Shown one piece after another: positions 7,888 through 15,045 of a stretch of DNA of 34,775 nt. The stretch is taken from positions 1 to 34,775 of the forward strand of contig JAGWUS010000043.1 in NCBI GenBank assembly GCA_028868305.1, read 5' to 3'. This DNA comes from Burkholderiales bacterium (GTDB lineage Bacteria > Pseudomonadota > Gammaproteobacteria > Burkholderiales > Burkholderiaceae_C). The notes beneath the pieces are model-generated. The model was given only the letters and a program-made list of their open reading frames with translations. It was not told the DNA's origin and did not search any database. The number at the start of each line of letters is the position of its first letter. Position 1 is the stretch's first letter. The position numbers and the translations under genes were made by a program.

Positions 7888-8586
7888 ATGCAAGGTTTGG
7901 GCTACTTACTGCGCTTTGAACTGGCTGCGCTGCTGGCCGGGTTGCTGTCACTCGCTGTTTCCCCATATCTGGCTGCCGCAGTGCTGGCAGGTGTTGCCGT
8001 CAGCCTGATCGCCAAAGTTGCGCGGCTACAGCGCCAGCAAGGCGCCTTGCAACGCGAAATCGCCACGCTGGTGCGCAATACGCAACACCTCAAGGACCAG
8101 GCCTACACCGACACACTGACCGGTCTGGCCAACCGCCTGTTATTGACCGACCGTTTCCAGCAGACCGTGGAGCGCGCGAAGCGCAACCGCACGCAGTTTG
8201 CACTACTGATGGTGGACCTGGACGCCTTCAAAGCCATCAACGACCACTATGGCCACGCGGCTGGCGACTTTGTACTGCAGACGGTTGCGCAGCGCTTGCT
8301 GGCGGCGGTGCGTGCATCGGATACCGTGGCCCGACTGGGCGGCGACGAGTTTGTGCTGATCATCGACCGGTTTGAAGAACCGGACGAGTTGGTGCGTATT
8401 GGCCGCAAACTGATCGCCACGATTTCAGACGACATTGTGTTGCCCGATGGCGAGGTGGTCAGCGTCGGCGCCAGCATCGGGTTTGCGCTCTACCCGCGCA
8501 ACGGCACCGACATCAACGACCTGCTCCATGTCGCCGACAAGGGCATGTACGACTGCAAGATTTCAGGCCTGATGGAGTTGCAGTAA
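7888..8586 (+). CDS. Membrane-anchored GGDEF diguanylate cyclase
   Basis: A 232-residue protein with a hydrophobic N-terminal region (about residues 10-43, one or two membrane helices), a short coiled-coil-like linker (about 45-70) and a GGDEF domain. The active-site motif GGDEF is intact at 151-155. RASD at 142-145, five residues upstream, fits the RxxD inhibitory site, so feedback inhibition by c-di-GMP is likely. It should make c-di-GMP from two GTP at the inner membrane. No sensor domain is visible. GGGAGG precedes the ATG at 7888. The gene sits on the opposite strand between rsmD and the M16 pair, with one base between its stop and the stop of the neighbouring peptidase gene. Confidence 0.92.
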   Translation: MQGLGYLLRFELAALLAGLLSLAVSPYLAAAVLAGVAVSLIAKVARLQRQQGALQREIATLVRNTQHLKDQAYTDTLTGLANRLLLTDRFQQTVERAKRNRTQFALLMVDLDAFKAINDHYGHAAGDFVLQTVAQRLLAAVRASDTVARLGGDEFVLIIDRFEEPDELVRIGRKLIATISDDIVLPDGEVVSVGASIGFALYPRNGTDINDLLHVADKGMYDCKISGLMELQ

Positions 8587-8587
8587 G

Positions 8588-9928
8588 TTACTGCGCGCCC
8601 AGCACCACGGCGGCCATCTTCTGCGGCTGCACCACCCGCGCAAAGGCCCGGCGAATATCCTGCACCGTGAGCTTTTGCACCTGGGCCGTCCAGGTGTCCA
8701 GATAGTCCAGCGGCAGGCCATGCCAGGCGATGTTGGCCAGGTTGTCGAGCAGCTTGCGGTTGCTGTCGATGCGCAGGGCAAAACCACCAATCAGGTTGTC
8801 CTTGGCGGCCTGCAGTTCTTTCTCGGTCGGGCCCTCTGCGACAAATTTATCTAGCACCTCGCGCACCAGGTTCAGCGCCTGCTGGGCCTGGTCGGGGCGG
8901 GTTTGCAATCCGATGGTGAAAGCGCCCGCATGGGTGCCCGGCGCAAAGTAGCTGTACACGTTGTAGGTCAGTCCGCGCTTTTCGCGCACCTCTTCGGTCA
9001 GGCGTGCGGTAAAACCACCGCCACCCAGAATGTGGTTGCCCACGGTCAGGGCAAAGAAGTCTGGGTCGCTGCGCTTGAAACCGGGTTGCCCCAGCAACAC
9101 ATGCGCCTGGGCCGAGGCAAATTCAATGCGCTTCTCACTGGCAGCCTGCAAGGGCTCTACCTCCGGCACAGGGGTTTGCGGCGTGCACGCGGCCGCCGGC
9201 AGGCGCGAGAACACCTGGGTCACCAGTGCGTCGGCCTGCGCCTGGTTCAGCGCCCCCACAATGCTCACCTTGGCATCACAAGCCCGGACCACACGGCCAT
9301 GCAGTTCGCGCAAGTCCGCCATGGTGGTGCGGTTTAGACTGGCTTCGGTCATCTCATACCCGTAAGGGTGGCTGCCATAGACTGCCTGGTTGAAGGCACG
9401 GGCAGCCAGGGTGGCTGGGCGCGTATTGGCTTCTTTCAGCGAAGCAATGATCTTGGGGCGGTCGCGCAGCCACATGGCCTCGGGGAATGCGGGTTCCGCC
9501 AGCTGGCGCGCCGCCAATGCCGCTGCCTGTGCCAGCAGATCGGGGTAGGTCAGTGATCGCAGCGAGAAGCCCAGACGGTCCGCCCCTGCACTGCCGCCAA
9601 AGGATGCGCCCAGATCGGCCCAGGCATCGCTCAAGGCGTTTTCATCCAGTGCCGGGCTGGAGCCGGTGGCACGCACACCGTAGGCCGTGGCGCTGGCCAT
9701 CAAGCTGGAGAGCCCCGGTTTGTCCGCCGGGTCGCGGCGACTGCCCGCGTCAAATTCGATGCGCACATCCACCATCGGGATGGCTGGACTTTCCGCCAAA
9801 AACACCTGCACCCCGGAAGGTTGCGTCCAGCGGACGATGGGGATGCCTGCCCACGCAGGATTTATAAGAAAAAGGCCTATAACCCCCGTCCACAGTGCAC
9901 AAGCAGCTCTACTTTTAATAGCAATCAT
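8588..9928 (-). CDS. M16 family peptidase-like protein, non-catalytic partner
   Basis: A 446-residue M16 (pitrilysin/processing-peptidase-like) protein with a signal peptide. The zinc-binding HxxEH motif is absent: the corresponding place reads DKPGLSSLMASATAYG. It is therefore probably the inactive subunit that pairs with the catalytic M16 protein encoded 17 bases upstream, as in mitochondrial MPP alpha/beta. The C-terminal M16 domain has the typical GGGFTARLTEEVREKRGLTYNVYSY region. AAGGA precedes the start at 9928. The first 20 or so codons are unusually AT-rich and full of rare codons (ATA, AGA, AGT) because the start and signal peptide are built from a copy of the 49-base dispersed repeat. 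Confidence 0.88.
   Translation of the reverse strand: MIAIKSRAACALWTGVIGLFLINPAWAGIPIVRWTQPSGVQVFLAESPAIPMVDVRIEFDAGSRRDPADKPGLSSLMASATAYGVRATGSSPALDENALSDAWADLGASFGGSAGADRLGFSLRSLTYPDLLAQAAALAARQLAEPAFPEAMWLRDRPKIIASLKEANTRPATLAARAFNQAVYGSHPYGYEMTEASLNRTTMADLRELHGRVVRACDAKVSIVGALNQAQADALVTQVFSRLPAAACTPQTPVPEVEPLQAASEKRIEFASAQAHVLLGQPGFKRSDPDFFALTVGNHILGGGGFTARLTEEVREKRGLTYNVYSYFAPGTHAGAFTIGLQTRPDQAQQALNLVREVLDKFVAEGPTEKELQAAKDNLIGGFALRIDSNRKLLDNLANIAWHGLPLDYLDTWTAQVQKLTVQDIRRAFARVVQPQKMAAVVLGAQ
9874..9922 (-). repeat. 49-base dispersed repeat, copy A
   Basis: Read on the minus strand it starts GCTA, has AGAGCTGCTTGTGCA from position 13 and ends AGGCC at position 49. It shares GCTA, AGCTGCTTGTGCA, ACG-GGG and AGGCC with copy B (22808-22856) at identical spacing and length. 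It lies inside the start and signal-peptide codons of the M16 protein. The family resembles a short interspersed repeat I recall from Comamonadaceae genomes. Confidence 0.85.
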
Positions 9929-9945
9929 GATGTCCTTGGGGTGAT

Positions 9946-11397
9946 TCAGTGGCGCGAACCTGCGGGGGGAACACGGGGTTTGCGCGTCTTGTCGGGTGGC
10001 TGCGGCAACAGCGTGGCCACGGTCAGGGCGTCATCCCCAAAATACCGGGCGGCAACATCTTGCACCTGCGCCGCAGTCACTGCGCGCAAGCGGGTGATGA
10101 TGCGTTCATCGGCATCCAGCGGAAAGCCATTGATCCAGTGCACGCCCAGAATGCGGGCCTGGTTGAAGACGCTGTCCTGCTTGTAGACCTCACCGGCCAC
10201 CCACTGGTTCTTGACGCGGTTGAGTTCCGCTTCGCTCACGCCCTCACTGGCAATGCGCGCCACCTGCTGGCGCAAGGCCTGCTCCACTTGGGCTGCGGTC
10301 TTGCCCGTGGCCGGTACGCCGTACAGGGAGCACAACTGAGGCCCCCGCCCCGCCATGCCACAGTAGGCACCGGCGCTGTCCGCAACCGGGTCTTCGCCCT
10401 GGGTTAGCGCACGCTCCAGCCGCGCATTGTCGTAACCAGCCAGCACCGCCGACAGCACGGTCAGGGCCAAAGCGTCCCTGTTTTCGTCTTTGCTCCCTCC
10501 GTCACTCGCGGCACCCGCCTTGGCGTCCAGCGCGGCAGCCTTGAAGCCCGGAACCTTGAAGGCCAGGGCGACATACGACTGCTCGGCCGGGGCCTTGAAG
10601 TCCAGGCGACGCAGGCCGCTTTGCGCTGGCTCCTCGCGCGGCTTGCGTGGGGGCACCGGGTGGGCTGGCAGGCTGCCGTAGTACTTCTCGGCCCAGGCAT
10701 GCACCTGACTCACCTGCACATCACCCGCCACCACCACCGTGGCATTGGTAGGGGTGTACCAGCGCTTGTAGAAGGCGCGGGCGTCGTCCGGGGTCAGTGC
10801 TTCCAGATCGCTCATCCAGCCCACAATGGGGCGGCGGTACGGTGCCGCCTGGAAAATCACCGCGTCCATGGCCTCCTGCAGGCGGGCATGGGGGTTGTCT
10901 TCGGTGCGCAGGCGGCGTTCTTCTTTCACCACCTCCAATTCCTTGCGAAAGTCTTCATCACTCCATTGGTTGTGGGCAAAGCGGTCTGACTCCAGCCGCA
11001 TCACGTCTTCCAGCCTGGCGGACGGAATCTGCTGGTAGTAACCGGTGTAGTCCTTGCTGGTGAAGGCGTTCTCGCGCCCACCGAGCGCCGCCACCTTGCG
11101 GGAGAAGTCGCCGGCCTTCACCGTGGGTGTGCCCTTGAACATCATGTGCTCCAGCACATGGGCCACGCCGCTGGTGCCATCCACCTCGTCCATGGAGCCC
11201 ACACGCACCCACACCATGTGCACTGCGGTGGGTGCGCGGTGGTCGGGCTTGACGATCAGCGACATGCCGTTTTTCAGGGTGAACTGCTGCACGCCCGGCG
11301 CCTCGGCGGCCTCGCCAGAAAGGCTAACCAGAAGGACAGGAATTACCAATACCGCAGCCAGCAAGGGCCGCTTCAACCAGGGGGATAGGTGTTTCAT
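9946..11397 (-). CDS. M16 family zinc metallopeptidase, catalytic
   Basis: A 483-residue M16 peptidase with an N-terminal signal peptide (about residues 1-31). It has an intact inverted zinc motif H80-x-x-E83-H84 (VAHVLEHMMFKGT) and the downstream glutamate region VVKEERRLRTEDNP. The typical FYKRWYTPTNATVVVAGD segment follows. It should act in the periplasm on unfolded or short peptides. It starts only 29 bases from the divergent ftsY start, and the non-catalytic M16 gene follows 17 bases after its stop, so the two are probably translated from one transcript as a heterodimer. Confidence 0.93.
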   Translation of the reverse strand: MKHLSPWLKRPLLAAVLVIPVLLVSLSGEAAEAPGVQQFTLKNGMSLIVKPDHRAPTAVHMVWVRVGSMDEVDGTSGVAHVLEHMMFKGTPTVKAGDFSRKVAALGGRENAFTSKDYTGYYQQIPSARLEDVMRLESDRFAHNQWSDEDFRKELEVVKEERRLRTEDNPHARLQEAMDAVIFQAAPYRRPIVGWMSDLEALTPDDARAFYKRWYTPTNATVVVAGDVQVSQVHAWAEKYYGSLPAHPVPPRKPREEPAQSGLRRLDFKAPAEQSYVALAFKVPGFKAAALDAKAGAASDGGSKDENRDALALTVLSAVLAGYDNARLERALTQGEDPVADSAGAYCGMAGRGPQLCSLYGVPATGKTAAQVEQALRQQVARIASEGVSEAELNRVKNQWVAGEVYKQDSVFNQARILGVHWINGFPLDADERIITRLRAVTAAQVQDVAARYFGDDALTVATLLPQPPDKTRKPRVPPAGSRH

Positions 11398-11418
11398 AGA
11401 ATGGTGTGATTCTAAGAA
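11393..11418. promoter_or_regulatory. Palindrome between divergent M16 peptidase and ftsY genes
   Basis: Ten-base arms, nine pairing (TTCATAGAAT / ATTCTAAGAA), flank a six-base centre GGTGTG. The left arm overlaps the M16 start codon and each arm contains TAGAAT in its own direction, a fair -10 hexamer. The whole intergenic space is 29 bases, so this dyad could be a shared operator or a symmetric bidirectional -10 region. No good -35 boxes were seen. Confidence 0.4.
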
Positions 11419-11426
11419 CGCCCCAC

Positions 11427-12518
11427 ATGTTCAGTTTTTTCAAAAAAAAATCACCGCCCCCCCCTGCGGCTACTGCGCCAGAACCATTGGCAGGCACGCC
11501 ATCAACCGCCCCAGCCACGCAACCAGCAGCCCCTGCGCCCCTACCGCATACGGGCTCGCTGATTGGCAGCGCACTGCTGGCACCTATCGAGATTCCTGTC
11601 GCCCCCGCTACGCCGCCGGAGCGGCAGAAATGGCTGGACAAGCTCAAGGCTGGCCTGGGCAAGACCGCCTCCAGCATCTCCGGCGTGTTTGGCGGCAGCC
11701 AGATCGACGAGGATCTCTACGAGAACCTGGAGGGTGCACTGCTGATGGCTGACGCGGGCGTAGCCGCCACGGAGACCCTGATCACAGACCTGCGCCAGAA
11801 GGCCAAGACCAGCGGCATCACGCACCCCACGGCGCTGAAGAACGCACTGATCACCTCGCTGTCCGAATTGCTGCAGCCGCTGCAAAAGCCCCTGGTCATT
11901 GGCCAGCACCAACCCACCGTGATCATGGTGGCCGGTGTGAACGGCGCAGGCAAAACCACCAGCATTGGCAAGCTCACCAAGCACCTGGCCGACCACCATG
12001 CCAGCGTGCTGCTGGCCGCAGCCGACACCTTCCGCGCAGCAGCGCGCGAGCAGCTCACGGTCTGGGCCGACCGCAATACGGTGGAGATCATCAGCCAGGA
12101 AGGCGGTGACCCCGCTGCCGTGAGCTTTGATGCGGTCAACGCCGGCAAGGCGCGCAAAAAAGACGTGGTGCTGATCGACACCGCTGGTCGCCTGCCCACG
12201 CAACTGCACCTGATGGAAGAGCTGAAGAAAATCAAGCGCGTGATCCAGAAAGCCGATGGCACCGCTCCGCACGAGGTGCTGCTGGTGATCGATGGCAACA
12301 CCGGCCAGAACGCGGTGGCACAGGTCAAGGCCTTTGACGATGCGCTGGGCCTGACCGGCCTGATCGTCACCAAGCTCGACGGCACCGCCAAAGGCGGCGT
12401 GCTGGCAGCCATCGCCCGCGAGCGGCCCATTCCGGTGTACTTCATCGGCGTGGGCGAAAAGCTCGACGAACTGGAAACCTTTAACGCCCGTGAATTCGCG
12501 CAGGCGCTTCTGGCCTGA
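11427..12518 (+). CDS. ftsY: Signal recognition particle receptor FtsY
   Basis: A 363-residue SRP receptor GTPase that docks the ribosome-SRP complex at the inner membrane. The N-terminus MFSFFKKK precedes a Pro/Ala-rich acidic-poor A domain (about residues 10-65), then the N domain and the G domain. Visible GTPase motifs are G1 (GVNGAGKTT, 170-178), DTFRAAAREQL, G3 (DTAGRLPTQ) and TKLDGTAKGG. ATG at 11427 gives the canonical N-terminus; an in-frame GTG at 11406 is less likely. The first codons contain T6, A9 and C8 runs. Its divergent partner is the M16 pair. Confidence 0.96.
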   Translation: MFSFFKKKSPPPPAATAPEPLAGTPSTAPATQPAAPAPLPHTGSLIGSALLAPIEIPVAPATPPERQKWLDKLKAGLGKTASSISGVFGGSQIDEDLYENLEGALLMADAGVAATETLITDLRQKAKTSGITHPTALKNALITSLSELLQPLQKPLVIGQHQPTVIMVAGVNGAGKTTSIGKLTKHLADHHASVLLAAADTFRAAAREQLTVWADRNTVEIISQEGGDPAAVSFDAVNAGKARKKDVVLIDTAGRLPTQLHLMEELKKIKRVIQKADGTAPHEVLLVIDGNTGQNAVAQVKAFDDALGLTGLIVTKLDGTAKGGVLAAIARERPIPVYFIGVGEKLDELETFNAREFAQALLA

Positions 12519-12535
12519 CCCCCTTGAGACACACC

Positions 12536-13747
12536 ATGTCCCCAACCTGCAACCGCCGCCAGTGGCTCACCCGGATCGGTGCGCCCGCCCTGCTTTCAAT
12601 GTCAATTCTGCCTGTAGCCCGCGCGGAACCTGCATGGACAGCTATAGAAAACAGAGCAAAAGGCCAGACGGTGTATTTCAACGCCTGGGGCGGTGCCGAA
12701 CCCATCAACGCCTACATCCAGTGGGCCGGGGCCGAAGTGTTCAAGCGCTATGGCGTCAAGGTGGAGCACGTCAAGGTGACCGACACCGCTGATGTGGTCA
12801 AGCGCGTGCGTAACGAGAAGGCCGCCGGCAAGACCAATGGCAGCGTGGACCTGGTGTGGATCAATGGCGAAAATTTTCTGGCCATGAAACGCGAAGGCCT
12901 GCTATTGGGCCCGTTTGCCGAAGGCCTGCCGTCGTATGCCAAAGTGGACACGCAGGGCAAGCCCACCACGCGCCTGGACTTTGCGGAACCCACTGAGGGC
13001 CTGGAAGCGCCTTGGGGCATGGCCCAGCTCACCTTCATGGTCGATGGCAAGCGCACGCCCAAGCCACCGCAGAGCCTCGTCGCACTGCTGGCCTTTGCCA
13101 AAGCCAACCCGGGCCGCGTGACCTACCCGCGCCCGCCCAACTTCCATGGCACCACCTTTGTAAAGCAGGTGCTGGTGGATGTGAACACCCACCGCAACGC
13201 GCTCTACAACCCCGTCACGCCCGAAGCCTTTGCCCAAGCCACCGCCCCGCTGTGGGCCATGCTGGACCAGTTGCATCCACACCTGTGGCGCGCAGGCAAA
13301 CAGTTTCCGCAGAACGCCGAAGCCATCCGCCAGATGCTGGCCGATGGCGAGTTGCAACTGGCGCTGACCTTCAACCCCAACGACGCAGCCAATGAAATAG
13401 CCGCCAAGCGCCTGCCAGCGTCCACAGTCAGCTATCAATTCAGTAGCGGCACCATCGGCAACACGCACTTTGTAGCGATCCCGGTGAACGCTTCCGCCAA
13501 GGAAGGCGCACAGGTGTTTGCCAACTTCCTGCTGAGCCCCGAAGCGCAGGCGCGCAAGGCCGACATTGCGGTGTGGGGCGACCCGACCGTGCTGGCGCTG
13601 GACAAGCTGTCGGCGGCCGAGCGCGCTGCCTTTGCCGCCAAACCGATGCCGGGGCAGGTGGCCAAGTCCGCTCCTGCCATCCCCGAGCCGCATGGCAGCT
13701 GGGTGGATGCGCTGGAAAAGGAATGGATCAAACGCTACGGAATCTAG
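12536..13747 (+). CDS. ynjB: YnjB-like ABC transporter substrate-binding protein
   Basis: A 403-residue periplasmic binding protein resembling E. coli YnjB. A twin-arginine-like signal (NRRQWLTRIGAPALL) ends near ARAEPAW. The mature start, GQTVYFNAWGGAEPINAYIQWA, and the C-terminal HGSWVDALEKEWIKRYG are characteristic of the group. The ligand of the YnjBCD transporter is unknown. ATG at 12536 follows ftsY by 17 bases. The cognate permease and ATPase genes (ynjC, ynjD) are not adjacent but about 9 kb downstream, unlike the usual ynjBCD arrangement. Two possible degraded copies of the 49-base repeat lie within it. Confidence 0.88.
   Translation: MSPTCNRRQWLTRIGAPALLSMSILPVARAEPAWTAIENRAKGQTVYFNAWGGAEPINAYIQWAGAEVFKRYGVKVEHVKVTDTADVVKRVRNEKAAGKTNGSVDLVWINGENFLAMKREGLLLGPFAEGLPSYAKVDTQGKPTTRLDFAEPTEGLEAPWGMAQLTFMVDGKRTPKPPQSLVALLAFAKANPGRVTYPRPPNFHGTTFVKQVLVDVNTHRNALYNPVTPEAFAQATAPLWAMLDQLHPHLWRAGKQFPQNAEAIRQMLADGELQLALTFNPNDAANEIAAKRLPASTVSYQFSSGTIGNTHFVAIPVNASAKEGAQVFANFLLSPEAQARKADIAVWGDPTVLALDKLSAAERAAFAAKPMPGQVAKSAPAIPEPHGSWVDALEKEWIKRYGI
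12641..12665 (+). repeat. Possible internally deleted copy of the 49-base repeat (copy F)
   Basis: Starts GCTA, has AGAGC at offset 12 exactly as in copy A and ends AGGCC, but lacks about 24 central bases. It is read in frame near the signal/mature junction of YnjB and uses codons rare in the flanks (ATA, AGA, AAA). It is short, so chance is not excluded. Confidence 0.4.
13399..13447 (-). repeat. Possible diverged copy of the 49-base repeat (copy G)
   Basis: On the minus strand GCTA is followed at offset 12 by ATAGCTG, and the distal part has GCGCTTGGCGG where copy B has GGGCTTGAGG (a one-base shift). It lies in the ynjB coding sequence on the antisense strand. Similarity in the middle is weak. 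Confidence 0.35.
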
Positions 13748-13763
13748 TCTCAGGAGACGGTTC

Positions 13764-14876
13764 ATGAAAAAGCTATTCCAGTCAGTAGGCATCCTGCTCG
13801 TTGCTGCCGCGGCCTACCTGGCACTCTGGCCAGTGCCCATCAACCCGGTGGCCTGGGACGCGCCAGCAGCACCCGGCTACACCGGCGTGCATGCAGCCAA
13901 CACCAAACTCGCCAACCTGCAGATGATCGACCTCAAGGGGGAAATCGGCCCCGAGCACATCGCCATCGGCCCCAACGGCAAGCTCTACACCACGGTGGCC
14001 AGCGGCAACATTCTGCGCATGAACCCCGACGGCACGGCCCAGGAGGTATTTGCCAATACCGGCGGGCGCGTATTGGGCTTTGACTTTGATGCCCAGGGCA
14101 ACCTGATTGCCGCCGATGCGGTCAAGGGCCTGCTGTCCATCGCGCCGGACAAACAGGTCACCGTACTGACCGACAGCGTTAATGGCGACCCGATCCGTTA
14201 CGCAGATGCCGTGGTGGTGGCCAAAAGCGGCAAGATGTACCTGAGCGATGCCTCCGCCCGCTTTGCGCCCAAAGACTGGGGCGGCACCTTTGAGGCCAGC
14301 GTGCTCGACATCCTGGAACAGGCGTCGACCGGCCGCATTCTGGAATTTGACCCCGCCACCAAGACCACCCGCGTGGTGGCCAAAGGCATCAGCTTTGCCA
14401 ACGGCGTGGCGCTGAGTCAGGACGAGCAGACCCTGTTTGTGAATGAAACCGGCAAATACCGCGTGTGGAAGATTGCGGTGGCCGCCAGCAACCTCGATGT
14501 GGCGCAACCCGGCACCCAGGCCAGCATCTTTCTGGACAATCTGCCTGGCTACCCCGACAACCTGATGCGTGGGCTGGACGGCAGGATCTGGCTGGGCCTG
14601 GCCAAGCCCCGTAACCCCACCATCGACAAACTGGCACAAAAGCCCTGGATGCGCAGCCTGACCCTGCGTCTGCCGCGCGCGCTCTGGCCGATTCCCAAGG
14701 CCTATGGCCACGTGATGGCGTTCACCGAAGACGGCAAGGTCGTGGCTGACCTGCAGGACCCCAGCGGTGCCTATCCCGAGACCACCGCAATTACCGAAAC
14801 CAAAGACCGCCTGTACGTGCAAAGCCTGCACGCGCACGGGCTGGGCTGGATGGGGGTAGCCGCCTTGGGCCGATAG
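13764..14876 (+). CDS. SMP-30/gluconolactonase/strictosidine synthase-like beta-propeller protein
   Basis: A 370-residue protein with one N-terminal membrane helix or uncleaved signal (about residues 4-25) followed by a six-bladed propeller of the SMP-30/strictosidine-synthase/APMAP type. Blade motifs visible are GPEHIAIGPNGKLYT, VLGFDFDAQGNLIAAD, ISFANGVALSQDEQTLFVNE and LPGYPDNLMRGLDGRIWLG. Members are calcium-dependent lactonases or arylesterases, but many are uncharacterised, so the substrate is open. CAGGAGA precedes the ATG at 13764. It starts 16 bases after ynjB and is probably co-transcribed with it. Confidence 0.85.
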   Translation: MKKLFQSVGILLVAAAAYLALWPVPINPVAWDAPAAPGYTGVHAANTKLANLQMIDLKGEIGPEHIAIGPNGKLYTTVASGNILRMNPDGTAQEVFANTGGRVLGFDFDAQGNLIAADAVKGLLSIAPDKQVTVLTDSVNGDPIRYADAVVVAKSGKMYLSDASARFAPKDWGGTFEASVLDILEQASTGRILEFDPATKTTRVVAKGISFANGVALSQDEQTLFVNETGKYRVWKIAVAASNLDVAQPGTQASIFLDNLPGYPDNLMRGLDGRIWLGLAKPRNPTIDKLAQKPWMRSLTLRLPRALWPIPKAYGHVMAFTEDGKVVADLQDPSGAYPETTAITETKDRLYVQSLHAHGLGWMGVAALGR

Positions 14877-14940
14877 GCTGGTTCCTCCTCAGAAAATGCC
14901 TTTTTGTAAGCACGGTGCAGGCTCTGAATGTTAGGATAAT

Positions 14941-14969
14941 TTCATCAGATGGTATTGATTCCACATAAT
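14941..14969 (+). promoter_or_regulatory. Candidate promoter upstream of icd
   Basis: CATAAT at 14964-14969 (5 of 6 to the -10 consensus) lies 17 bases after TTCATC at 14941-14946 (3 of 6 to -35), inside the 169-base AT-rich gap between the propeller gene and icd. GATAAT at 14935-14940 is an alternative -10. This is a by-eye assignment with a weak -35. Confidence 0.3.
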
Positions 14970-15045
14970 GAAAAAAAACTACCTGATTTCGAATAAAGTA
15001 GCGCCACCAAGACGCCCCCATTCAACCTAAAGCAGAAGGACAAGC

